Assembly: GCA_001914195.1 (NCBI GenBank)
Contig: MKYF01000024.1
Location: 1 to 24,781 of the forward strand
Reading direction: 5' to 3'
Origin: Streptococcus mitis
Lineage (GTDB): Bacteria > Bacillota > Bacilli > Lactobacillales > Streptococcaceae
DNA: 24,781 nucleotides
In this document: piece after piece, positions 8,608-14,713 of the stretch
Position numbering within the stretch: the stretch's first letter is position 1
Layout: each line of letters starts with the position of its first letter
Made by a program: the position numbers and the translations under genes
The notes under the pieces: model-generated
The model's input: the letters and a program-made list of their open reading frames with translations, nothing else
The model's database searches: none
Told to the model about the DNA's origin: nothing

Positions 8608-8616
8608 ATTATAGCA
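8608..8616 (-). promoter_or_regulatory. Extended -10 promoter of the Cof-type gene
   Basis: Minus-strand TGCTATAAT about 30 bases upstream of the ATG. No clear -35 is seen at the usual spacing. Confidence 0.6.
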
Positions 8617-8747
8617 TATTTTAGAAAATAAAATGGTAAAAGGAACGAGACTAATTGATTTTACAGTTTAGGATATTTGGAGAACATTTATTAGGAAAGG
8701 TTACACGTTATTCAATTAAGTAAATAATTATATTTGGTAAGCTGGTC

Positions 8748-8802
8748 AAAAAAACAGAGGATTTAAGATGAATAACACATTTTTCATCTTAAATCCTCTG
8801 TT
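8748..8802 (-). terminator. Strong terminator of the DUF3270 gene with a perfect 20-bp stem
   Basis: Arms at 8753-8772 and 8783-8802 are perfect inverted repeats of 20 bp with a 10-base loop. Read leftward the stem is followed by an unbroken run of seven T (8754-8748), giving a textbook intrinsic terminator 47 bases past the DUF3270 stop. On the plus side CTCCTTAATTTTTT follows. The rest of the 8580-8848 interval holds no gene I can support. Confidence 0.85.
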
Positions 8803-8848
8803 CTCCTTAATTTTTTATAAATCAACTTGATTAGACGTGGGGTATGAT

Positions 8849-9136
8849 TTATCTTCTAAATTTTCGTTTGATAATAGAGCGTTGGACTTTTAAAACAAGT
8901 AAGCTAAATCCGATTGCTGCGACAAATGCAAGAGCAGTTGATAATTTTAATGCTAAAAAGATAAAACTAAAGATAGCAATACAGATACAAAAAACAGCAA
9001 TATTAACAAAAAATAGGATTTCCTTGAGATTGGCATTAGATTGTGCTTCAGGTGTATAATCTTGATAGCGAGGATTCTGATGATTTAATTCTTCTTGATA
9101 GTCTACCTCATAGGATTGTAATTTTCTTACAGGCAT
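8849..9136 (-). CDS. DUF3270 family small membrane protein
   Basis: A 95-residue protein with a polar N-terminal half (MPVRKLQSYEVDYQEELN, PRYQDYTPE) followed by two adjacent hydrophobic helices at about 38-60 and 65-82 and a basic C-terminus (KRKFRR). Both termini should face the cytoplasm. This architecture and the opening residues fit the Streptococcus-restricted DUF3270 family, whose function is unknown. AAGGAGAG precedes the ATG. It is a single-gene unit ending at the strong hairpin downstream. Confidence 0.75.
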   Translation of the reverse strand: MPVRKLQSYEVDYQEELNHQNPRYQDYTPEAQSNANLKEILFFVNIAVFCICIAIFSFIFLALKLSTALAFVAAIGFSLLVLKVQRSIIKRKFRR

Positions 9137-9340
9137 TATTCTCTCCTTAACTGTACATACCTATTTTATCATTTTTTAATCGGATAATTATTACAGTAAG
9201 GTTACAAAAAGAATAAAGTCCCTTTTCATTTTCAAGCTATTGTTCAGGACACGATAGTTTGAAAATAATAGTACGCATAATATTAAGGTTGTTAAACACC
9301 TATTGAAAATAGATTAGTAGAAATTGAAACAGTACATTAA

Positions 9341-9446
9341 TACTCTTCAAAACAAGTTAGCGTCATCTTGTATTAGGTATATGTTACTAATTTAGTTAGT
9401 TTTATATACAATCAAAAAGCTGTTCTTTGATTTTTATTGAGTATAT
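9341..9446 (+). repeat. Degenerate copy of a streptococcal intergenic repeat
   Basis: The stretch beginning TACTCTTCAAAAC and continuing through TTAGCGTCATCTTG, GTTACTAATTTAGTTAG and TTTTATATACAATC resembles, from memory, an abundant pneumococcal/mitis intergenic repeat (TACTCTTCGAAAATC ... CAGCGTCGCCTTG ... TTACTGACTTCGTCAG ... CTATCTACAACC). It has drifted and no longer forms the GACTTCGTCAG hairpin well. It occupies most of the 9137-9584 gap upstream of the metK promoter; the rest of that gap shows no gene. Confidence 0.5.
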
Positions 9447-9469
9447 AGACTGCAAATTGCACTTAAAAA

Positions 9470-9478
9470 TGGTATAAT
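9470..9478 (+). promoter_or_regulatory. Extended -10 promoter of metK
   Basis: TGGTATAAT with a weak -35 (CTGCAA at 9450-9455, spacer 17). Transcription would start near 9485, exactly at the first helix of the predicted riboswitch. Confidence 0.7.
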
Positions 9479-9483
9479 GATAA

Positions 9484-9580
9484 AGTTATATAGTCCCGAT
9501 AAGATGGTAGGTATTCATTACTAAGGAGTTTTCCTACCAGTACTTTGTAACTCTATAACACTATTTTTAAGGGGGGACAT
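9484..9580 (+). promoter_or_regulatory. SMK box (SAM-III) riboswitch of metK
   Basis: The leader has the layout of the SMK box known upstream of metK in Lactobacillales. An outer helix pairs 9485-9493 (GTTATATAG) with 9551-9559 (CTCTATAAC, one mismatch). A second helix pairs TGGTAGG (9505-9511) with CCTACCA (9533-9539). GTCCC at 9493-9497, followed by the GATAAGATGG segment, can pair with GGGAC of the Shine-Dalgarno sequence (9574-9578). In this class SAM binding stabilises pairing of the ribosome site and represses translation of SAM synthetase. The class assignment rests on position, the anti-Shine-Dalgarno pairing and recalled motif similarity. Confidence 0.82.
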
Positions 9581-9584
9581 TTTT

Positions 9585-10775
9585 ATGTCAGAACGTAAAT
9601 TATTCACGTCTGAGTCTGTATCTGAGGGGCATCCAGATAAGATTGCAGACCAAATTTCAGATGCTATCTTGGATGCTATTTTAGCAAAGGATCCAGAGGC
9701 GCATGTTGCTGCTGAAACAGCTGTATATACTGGTTCTGTCCATGTTTTTGGTGAAATTTCTACAAATGCCTATGTGGATATTAACCGTGTAGTTCGTGAT
9801 ACCATTGCAGAGATTGGCTATACCAATACAGAATATGGATTTTCTGCTGAGACAGTGGGAGTCCATCCGTCACTTGTTGAGCAGTCACCCGATATTGCCC
9901 AAGGTGTTAACGAAGCTTTGGAGGTTCGTGGGAATGCAGACCAAGATCCACTTGACTTGATTGGTGCTGGAGACCAAGGTCTCATGTTTGGATTTGCAGT
10001 GGATGAAACAGAAGAGCTCATGCCATTGCCAATTTCACTCAGTCATAAATTGGTTCGTCGTCTGGCAGAACTTCGTAAGTCTGGTGAAATCAGTTATCTT
10101 CGCCCAGATGCTAAATCACAAGTTACGGTTGAGTATGATGAAAATGACCGTCCAGTACGTGTGGACACAGTTGTTATTTCAACTCAGCACGATCCAGAAG
10201 TCAGCAACGAACAAATTCACAATGATGTCATTAATAAGGTTATCAAAGAAGTTATTCCAGCCTCTTACTTGGATGAGCAAACAAAATTCTTCATCAATCC
10301 TACTGGTCGTTTTGTAATAGGTGGACCTCAAGGGGACTCAGGTCTGACTGGTCGTAAGATTATCGTAGATACTTATGGTGGCTACTCTCGTCATGGTGGT
10401 GGTGCCTTCTCTGGTAAAGATGCGACTAAAGTGGACCGTTCTGCGTCATATGCAGCTCGCTATATTGCCAAGAACATTGTTGCAGCAGGCCTTGCTAAGA
10501 AGGCAGAAGTTCAATTGGCCTACGCTATCGGTGTTGCCCAACCTGTTTCTGTTCGTATCGATACCTTTGGTACAGGAAGTGTAGCTGAAAGCAAGCTCGA
10601 AAAAACGGCTCGTCAAATCTTTGACCTTCGTCCTGCAGGAATTATTCAAATGCTGGACCTTAAGCGTCCAATTTACCGTCAAACAGCAGCTTATGGACAC
10701 ATGGGACGTACAGATATCGACCTTCCATGGGAACGTTTGGACAAGGTAGATGCTTTGAAAGAAGCAGTCAAATAA
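9585..10775 (+). CDS. metK: S-adenosylmethionine synthase
   Basis: Makes S-adenosylmethionine from ATP and methionine. The 396-residue protein is full length and shows the N-terminal SESVSEGHPDKIADQISDA substrate region, the signature GAGDQGLMFG, and the P-loop-like GGGAFSGKD segment with its conserved residues; the C-terminus RTDIDLPWERLD is typical. An unusually G-rich ribosome site (AAGGGGGGA) lies eight bases before the ATG, and its Gs are the target of the SMK riboswitch. The gene is monocistronic, with its own promoter and a strong terminator immediately after it. Confidence 0.98.
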   Translation: MSERKLFTSESVSEGHPDKIADQISDAILDAILAKDPEAHVAAETAVYTGSVHVFGEISTNAYVDINRVVRDTIAEIGYTNTEYGFSAETVGVHPSLVEQSPDIAQGVNEALEVRGNADQDPLDLIGAGDQGLMFGFAVDETEELMPLPISLSHKLVRRLAELRKSGEISYLRPDAKSQVTVEYDENDRPVRVDTVVISTQHDPEVSNEQIHNDVINKVIKEVIPASYLDEQTKFFINPTGRFVIGGPQGDSGLTGRKIIVDTYGGYSRHGGGAFSGKDATKVDRSASYAARYIAKNIVAAGLAKKAEVQLAYAIGVAQPVSVRIDTFGTGSVAESKLEKTARQIFDLRPAGIIQMLDLKRPIYRQTAAYGHMGRTDIDLPWERLDKVDALKEAVK

Positions 10776-10782
10776 AATCTTG

Positions 10783-10807
10783 AGAGGGGGACTTCCCCTC
10801 TTTTTTA
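10783..10807 (+). terminator. metK terminator
   Basis: GAGAGGGG / CCCCTCTT (10782-10789 and 10795-10802, loop GACTT) runs directly into TTTTTT. Confidence 0.92.
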
Positions 10808-11088
10808 CTGATAAAACATTTCACATACAAATAATTGAACTTTGGTAAAAATAAGACTATATATAGCTCTTCAGTTGTGTAGTATTAACAGAAGTTTAGT
10901 GGGTGAGTTCTTTATCATTTTCCTTATTCTGTTGACTATTTCATTCTGGTTTAGTATTTGGAAACTAGAAAAAGCACTAGCTAATAATTCACAATGTAAT
11001 TCCAAAGATTTAGATCCGAAAACTGGAAATTTTTGTACTTTTACCTAGACAGTGGATAAACCCTTGATACGACTGAGTTTAAGGGGTA
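10808..11088. other. Intergenic stretch without a supported gene
   Basis: An open frame on the plus strand (internal GTG near 10900, ending 11048) would encode one hydrophobic helix (EFFIIFLILLTISFWFSIW), but it has no convincing ribosome site or promoter. I record it as a possible gene relic only. Confidence 0.3.
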
Positions 11089-11157
11089 ATGTACACTCTT
11101 TGAAAAATGTACTTTATAATCGAAATGTACTTTATTTTAAGATTGGATAAAGTACAT
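11089..11157 (+). repeat. Phased ATGTAC repeats with an inverted copy
   Basis: ATGTAC occurs at 11089, 11107 and 11125, exactly 18 bp apart; the last two extend to the 13-mer AAATGTACTTTAT (11105-11117, 11123-11135). An inverted copy, ATAAAGTACAT, lies at 11147-11157 and can pair with 11125-11135 (11-bp stem, 11-base loop). The array sits between metK and difSL, about 120 bp from the latter. Confidence 0.8.
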
Positions 11158-11274
11158 CTTTTGATCCAGTAGCTTAGATACATAATGTATATTTTAGACA
11201 ATTTTGAACGAAAAAAATTTTTAGTTATATCTTCGGTCTAAGTCTTTTTATCACTTTAAAAAAACTCCTATAAC

Positions 11275-11309
11275 ATCTTTCCGAAAAACTATAATTTTCT
11301 TGAAAAATA
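11275..11309 (+). other. difSL chromosome dimer resolution site
   Basis: The two recombinase arms, TTTCCGAAAAA (left) and TTTTCTTGAAAA (right), form an imperfect inverted repeat around the spacer CTATAA, matching the streptococcal/lactococcal difSL site as I recall it. It lies about 50 bp upstream of xerS, the position known in this group. It marks the replication terminus. The right arm contains the -35 of the xerS promoter. Confidence 0.88.
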
Positions 11310-11342
11310 TATAAGTCTATGCTATACTACTTGTAGACTTAT
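11300..11342 (+). promoter_or_regulatory. xerS promoter with a palindrome centred on the -10
   Basis: -35 TTGAAA (11300-11305), 17-bp spacer, extended -10 TGCTATACT with TATACT at 11323-11328. A perfect 9-bp inverted repeat, ATAAGTCTA (11311-11319) and TAGACTTAT (11334-11342), is centred on the -10 hexamer. The -35 lies inside difSL. Confidence 0.75.
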
Positions 11343-11357
11343 TTATGGAGAAAATAC

Positions 11358-12428
11358 ATGAAACGTGAGATTTTACTGGAACGAATCGACAAACTAAAAC
11401 AAATCATGCCCTGGTATGTTCTTGAATACTACCAATCTAAGCTTGCCGTTCCCTACAGTTTTACAACCTTGTACGAATACCTCAAGGAATACGATCGATT
11501 TTTCAGCTGGGTTTTGGAGTCTGGAATTTCAAACACCGATAAAATATCTGATATTCCTTTATCTGTCTTGGAAAATATGTCTAAGAAAGACATGGAATCT
11601 TTTATCCTTTACTTACGTGAACGTCCTTTGCTGAATGCTAATACAACCAAGCAAGGAGTTTCTCAGACAACCATCAATCGGACTTTGTCAGCACTTTCTA
11701 GTCTTTACAAGTATCTGACCGAGGAAGTTGAAAACGATCAGGGAGAACCTTATTTCTATCGAAATGTAATGAAGAAAGTTTCAACCAAGAAAAAGAAAGA
11801 GACACTTGCTGCCAGAGCTGAAAATATCAAACAAAAGCTCTTTCTAGGTGATGAAACAGAAGGGTTTCTGACTTATATAGACCAAGATTACCCACAACAG
11901 CTCTCAAATCGAGCTCTCTCATCATTCAACAAAAATAAAGAACGAGATTTGGCCATTATCGCCCTTCTCTTGGCGTCTGGTGTCCGCTTATCTGAAGCTG
12001 TTAATCTGGATCTAAGGGATCTCAACCTCAAAATGATGGTTATCGATGTCACCCGAAAAGGTGGCAAACGTGACTCGGTCAATGTCGCTGCCTTTGCTAA
12101 GCCTTATCTAGAGAATTATCTAGCCATTCGGAATCAACGCTATAAGACGGAAAAAACAGATACAGCCCTCTTTTTGACTCTCTACAGAGGTGTTCCTAAT
12201 CGTATCGATACTTCTAGCGTTGAGAAAATGGTTGCTAAATACTCTGAAGACTTCAAAGTTCGTGTAACCCCCCACAAACTGCGCCATACCCTAGCAACTA
12301 GGCTCTATGATGCTACCAAATCGCAAGTTTTGGTCAGTCACCAGCTAGGTCACGCCAGTACACAAGTCACTGACCTCTATACTCATATCGTCAATGATGA
12401 ACAAAAGAATGCCTTGGATAGTTTATAA
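11358..12428 (+). CDS. xerS: Tyrosine recombinase XerS
   Basis: The single Xer recombinase of streptococci, which resolves chromosome dimers at difSL together with FtsK. At 356 residues it has the standard length. The N-terminal SAM-like DNA-binding domain covers about 1-150; the catalytic domain carries Arg in SGVRLSEAV, Lys in TRKGGKRDS, HKLRH, LGHAS and the nucleophile Tyr341 in DLYTHI. A GGAGA ribosome site precedes the ATG. The adjoining difSL site confirms identity and separates it from phage integrases. Confidence 0.96.
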   Translation: MKREILLERIDKLKQIMPWYVLEYYQSKLAVPYSFTTLYEYLKEYDRFFSWVLESGISNTDKISDIPLSVLENMSKKDMESFILYLRERPLLNANTTKQGVSQTTINRTLSALSSLYKYLTEEVENDQGEPYFYRNVMKKVSTKKKKETLAARAENIKQKLFLGDETEGFLTYIDQDYPQQLSNRALSSFNKNKERDLAIIALLLASGVRLSEAVNLDLRDLNLKMMVIDVTRKGGKRDSVNVAAFAKPYLENYLAIRNQRYKTEKTDTALFLTLYRGVPNRIDTSSVEKMVAKYSEDFKVRVTPHKLRHTLATRLYDATKSQVLVSHQLGHASTQVTDLYTHIVNDEQKNALDSL

Positions 12429-12684
12429 ATCACATAAATTAAATTATGTAATAGATTAGAAAGGGATTCAATAAACTATTCATCTTATTTGATCATATCA
12501 AATACAATTGCTAACAGAGTAAACAGCTTTAAAGAATATGAAATAAAATTTATGTGGCCACTAGCTTGCCTTTCTTTGTAACATCCTGGATATGCAAATC
12601 ACTTATAATTGGTATTCATCTCAAAATAAGAGGATTTCACAAAAATAAATCAAATTGAGCACCTATAAAAGCATGCTGCCTGTG
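12429..12684. other. Gene-free AT-rich stretch after xerS
   Basis: Contains a weak hairpin (ACATAA / TTATGT) just after xerS and the palindrome TTTGATCATATCAAA, but no frame I can support. It probably holds decayed sequence of the element whose integrase remnant follows. Confidence 0.4.
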
Positions 12685-12850
12685 ATGACCAATATTTTAT
12701 CAGTAAATAAAATTCCGCTAAAAACAATCATGGATAGGGTTGGATATTCTGATTCTGATGTTACTAATTCCATCTACCACCCACGTCACAAAGAACATGA
12801 AAGATGAAGCAATCAATGTACTGGATAAAGTTATGAAAAATATTTTTTAA
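12685..12850 (+). pseudogene. C-terminal remnant of a tyrosine integrase, frameshifted
   Basis: From 12691 the frame reads NILSVNKIPLKTIMDRVGYS, SDVTNSIY, the typical end of a phage integrase (KTIMDRVGHSD...T..IY). It breaks at ATCTACCACCCACGTC; deleting one base restores the expected THVTKNMKDEAINVLDKV ending with a TAA at 12848-12850. The nucleophile Tyr is at the break, and the rest of the protein, including the RHTH box, is missing. It belongs to an older element distinct from the intact integrase at 19696. It ends 138 bp before the left copy of the eno-derived att core, a distance similar to that between the intact integrase and the right copy (154 bp). Confidence 0.85.
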
Positions 12851-12879
12851 AAAGTTTTGCCCCTTTTTTGCCCCCTAAA

Positions 12880-12915
12880 TACAAAAATAGCCCTTCGGAT
12901 AAAATCCGAGGGGCT
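12880..12915 (-). terminator. Hairpin after the integrase remnant
   Basis: AGCCCTTCGGAT and ATCCGAGGGGCT form a 12-bp stem (one G-U) with an AAA or TTT loop; read leftward it is followed by ATTTTTG. The 12851-12987 stretch also contains CGTTG/CAACG and CCGAAC/GTTCGG hairpins and no gene. Confidence 0.6.
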
Positions 12916-12967
12916 AGAAACGTTGTTAAATCAACGGCCGAACTTTTGAATTTCAAGGTTCGGGATA

Positions 12968-12998
12968 AAATAGTTCACTGAACTATTTTATTTTTTCA
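12968..12998. terminator. Palindrome next to the att core, probable original eno terminator
   Basis: AAAATAGTTC ACT GAACTATTTT is a perfect 10-bp stem, followed on the plus strand by ATTTTTTC, whose T run is part of the att core. With the island removed, this hairpin would lie directly after the eno stop codon and end eno transcription. Confidence 0.6.
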
Positions 12999-13002
12999 AG
13001 TT
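12988..13002. other. Left attachment site core of the island
   Basis: The 15-mer TTATTTTTTCAAGTT is identical to 21013-21027, the last codons of eno (N-L-K-K-stop on the minus strand). It is the outer limit of the phage-like genes on this side. Confidence 0.85.
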
Positions 13003-13151
13003 ATCTACCTATAATAAAGTAACCCCAAAATGCACAATTTTAAAGAGCTTATTTTGTATAATCTAGTAAAAGTGACAAGGTACAAACAAGTAGGGTATTT
13101 TTGAGGGGTAACAAAAAAGGTAATAAAATTGACGAGTTCAGCAGGCAAGGG

Positions 13152-13181
13152 AAAAGGCATCTTTTTTGATGCCTTTTTATT
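13152..13181. terminator. Bidirectional terminator in the island's left end
   Basis: AAAAGGCATC / GATGCCTTTT (13152-13161 and 13168-13177) with a TTTTTT loop, followed by TATTATT. It isolates the att region from the island. The flanking 13003-13217 sequence has no supported gene. Confidence 0.75.
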
Positions 13182-13217
13182 ATTGAAAATAATCATTAAT
13201 CCTATCTTCAAAAATCT

Positions 13218-13245
13218 TTGACAATTTTATAAAATATGATAGAAT
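13218..13245 (+). promoter_or_regulatory. Consensus promoter of the small-RNA unit
   Basis: -35 TTGACA (13218-13223), 16-bp spacer, -10 TAGAAT (13240-13245). It points right, opposite to the island operon, with no gene downstream before a strong terminator. Confidence 0.75.
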
Positions 13246-13251
13246 ATAGTT

Positions 13252-13365
13252 ATCAAGGGACTAGCTCCCACCTGTTTCAAGTCGTCTATGGCTTGGAATA
13301 TTAAATCAGGGCGTAACGCCAACCTAAAAGGTAACTATCATTCGGTAGTTACCTTTTCTTTTTTT
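13252..13365 (+). ncRNA. Candidate small structured RNA of the island
   Basis: A near-perfect promoter starts transcription at about 13252; a strong intrinsic terminator ends it near 13365, giving about 114 nt. Successive local hairpins are GGGA/TCCC (13257-13269), TTCAAG/CTTGGA (13276-13297), GGCG-TAA-CGCC (13310-13320), and the terminator stem AAAAGGTAACTA/TAGTTACCTTTT (12 bp, 13326-13357) followed by CTTTTTTT. No frame with a ribosome site lies within. It is convergent with the end of the leftward island operon. I do not recognise the RNA family; it could act on a helper-phage or island mRNA. Confidence 0.6.
13326..13365 (+). terminator. Terminator of the small-RNA unit
   Basis: A perfect 12-bp stem (13326-13337, 13346-13357), loop TCATTCGG, then C and seven T. 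Read leftward it may also help to stop the island operon. Confidence 0.85.
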
Positions 13366-13396
13366 ACAAAACAAAAACCTTATGCCATACAATCAA

Positions 13397-13807
13397 CTAG
13401 ATATCTACCAACTCATGATACGCTCCCATATTGGGTAAAGGTATAACACTAAAATACAAATCTGAGTAAGTTTCAAACCATTTATTCAGCTTACTATAGG
13501 CTGACGACTGACTAACAAATAATATACGTTGACAAGCTCCGATAACATTCATGTGATTATACACATAAACCTCTTTAATGGCAGTCAAAATGTCGTCTTC
13601 ACTTGTCTGTAACCTAATATCTGTTATCTGCTTAATCGTAGCATATTTTTTATAAGCAAGCAGATCTTGCTTTTTAGCAGCATCAAACATTTTACTCTCA
13701 AGGACACTATACTTAGGATTTTCTTTATCTCTCATGAAATACCACTTGAGCCATAAAATCTTTTCTCTATGAATTACTGAAATACGTTCGATTTTTTTCT
13801 TTGGCAT
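13397..13807 (-). CDS. DUF722-like phage late-transcription regulator (tentative)
   Basis: A 136-residue basic protein with no membrane segment. The pattern WLKWYFMRDKENPKYSVLES at the N-terminus and ILFVSQSSAYSKLNKWFETY toward the C-terminus, which resembles a helix-turn-helix, fits the DUF722/ArpU-RinA-like small regulators that sit at the end of early regions in lactococcal and streptococcal phages. AGGAGG lies six bases before the ATG. It is the last gene of the leftward set, where late-gene activators are normally placed. Family assignment is from memory of pattern, so moderate. Confidence 0.55.
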   Translation of the reverse strand: MPKKKIERISVIHREKILWLKWYFMRDKENPKYSVLESKMFDAAKKQDLLAYKKYATIKQITDIRLQTSEDDILTAIKEVYVYNHMNVIGACQRILFVSQSSAYSKLNKWFETYSDLYFSVIPLPNMGAYHELVDI

Positions 13808-13890
13808 GATTACCTCCTAAATTGTCAAGTTTTCATTGTGTCATATATTGAAAAACGCCAACATTTGCCAATATAACCTTTCAACATTTC

Positions 13891-13965
13891 TCACCAAAAG
13901 TTAAGAATTTCTTTGGTTCGTCCATTGTTCAAGTTATCATCCCAACATTTCCCAACATTTTTCAT
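13891..13965 (-). CDS. Possible 24-residue peptide
   Basis: A short frame beginning MKNVGKCWDDNLNN with a good ribosome site (GAGGAGGTAATAG before ATG) and ending at TGA. A second short frame (MLKGYIGKCWRFSIYDTMKT) follows one step out of frame, as if one longer protein had been broken; both contain GKCW. Four AAATGTTG words lie in the same stretch. It could be a decayed gene or a true micro-ORF. Confidence 0.3.
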   Translation of the reverse strand: MKNVGKCWDDNLNNGRTKEILNFW

Positions 13966-13985
13966 CTATTACCTCCTCGTTATCA

Positions 13986-14009
13986 AAATAAAGGGTTCCC
14001 CCTTTATTT
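13986..14009 (-). terminator. Terminator after the 203-residue protein gene
   Basis: AAATAAAGGG / CCCTTTATTT, perfect 10-bp stem with a TTCC loop, directly after the stop codon. Read leftward it ends in TTTATTTTGAT. Confidence 0.7.
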
Positions 14010-14010
14010 C

Positions 14011-14622
14011 TTATGTTAGATATCTATTCAATTCTTCATCCATTGCCTCTAAATTGCCCTCAACAATCACCTCATGCTGTACTAAATCAATCTTATCACC
14101 GTTGATATATAAACCATCATGGAAGTAATTAATTTTTCTAATAAAGAAAATGACTAGTTTTTCAAGGCGTTGCTGTTGTTTGAATTGTTCTATATCAATT
14201 TCAATATAGGCAAGAGTAGTATCGTTTTCTATAATATCCTCTAGCTTTCTAATTGCTAAAGGTTTATTCTTGTACTTCTCTAGATATTCTTTCATTTCTG
14301 CTGCTGTTGATTTAATACTAGAAAACAAAGATAAATCAGCTACATCATCTGCTGTAATAGACTCTTCTTTCGATTTAAGATTTTCTAATTCAATATTTTT
14401 CTCTTTTTCTAGTTGTTGATACAGAATTTGAGCGGTATTATGCGAATAATTTTCCGCTTCTTTTTTATATTTCAAAAGCGTTTCTTCTGCATACACTTTT
14501 CCGATTAACTGCTTATGTAATTTGTCTTGAAAATCCTCCTGCATTGCAATATAACCACGCATGTATTCTAATTTTTTCTTTCCAAATGATTGGATGTCAT
14601 TTTTAATTGTTGTAAGTGTCAT
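14011..14622 (-). CDS. Island protein of unknown function, coiled-coil rich
   Basis: A 203-residue protein with high Lys/Glu/Gln content. Residues about 45-95 and 105-125 look like coiled coil (YKKEAENYSHNTAQILYQQL, KEKNIELENLKSKEE). No motif that I recognise. I start at the ATG at 14622 because AAGGAGG lies seven bases upstream. It is preceded by a two-stem hairpin that probably uncouples it from the upstream gene, and followed by a terminator, so it may be a separate unit. Its place between replication genes and the late regulator is where satellites put helper-interference or packaging genes; nothing in the sequence proves such a role. Confidence 0.65.
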   Translation of the reverse strand: MTLTTIKNDIQSFGKKKLEYMRGYIAMQEDFQDKLHKQLIGKVYAEETLLKYKKEAENYSHNTAQILYQQLEKEKNIELENLKSKEESITADDVADLSLFSSIKSTAAEMKEYLEKYKNKPLAIRKLEDIIENDTTLAYIEIDIEQFKQQQRLEKLVIFFIRKINYFHDGLYINGDKIDLVQHEVIVEGNLEAMDEELNRYLT

Positions 14623-14640
14623 GTTATCCTCCTTATGACA

Positions 14641-14692
14641 AAAAGCAAAAGAGGTATGACAAAAGAGTGTTAAACTCAATTATCATACCTCT
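14641..14692 (-). terminator. Two-stem hairpin between island genes
   Basis: The outer stem AGAGGTATGA / TCATACCTCT (14650-14659, 14683-14692) encloses an inner stem GAGT / ACTC (14665-14668, 14674-14677). Read leftward it is followed by TTTTGCTTTTTG and then by the ribosome site of the next gene, so it may act as terminator or attenuator. Confidence 0.6.
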
Positions 14693-14713
14693 GGTTTTTC
14701 CAGTCAGTATTTA

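Noticed and set aside
10842..11048. A 68-codon frame with one hydrophobic helix after metK
   Set aside because: Begins at TTG without a ribosome site; only the segment from a GTG near 10900 looks protein-like. Kept as a note in the intergenic entry.
11297..11312. Similarity of the difSL right arm (CTTGAAAAA) to the island att core (ACTTGAAAAAATAA)
   Set aside because: Nine shared AT-rich bases are expected by chance; the island core is fully explained by the eno 3' codons.
13005..13211. A 68-codon open frame on the minus strand near the left att site
   Set aside because: It runs through the bidirectional terminator at 13152-13181, has no ribosome site and odd composition; treated as non-coding.
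13218..13380. CRISPR, tracrRNA or Fst/par-type toxin-antitoxin interpretation of the island RNA
   Set aside because: No repeat-spacer array, no Cas gene, no anti-repeat, and no small hydrophobic toxin frame on either strand.
13289..13447. A plus-strand frame starting MAWNIKSGRNANLKGNYHSV inside the small-RNA unit
   Set aside because: No ribosome site, and it passes through a perfect terminator and then antisense to the DUF722-like gene.
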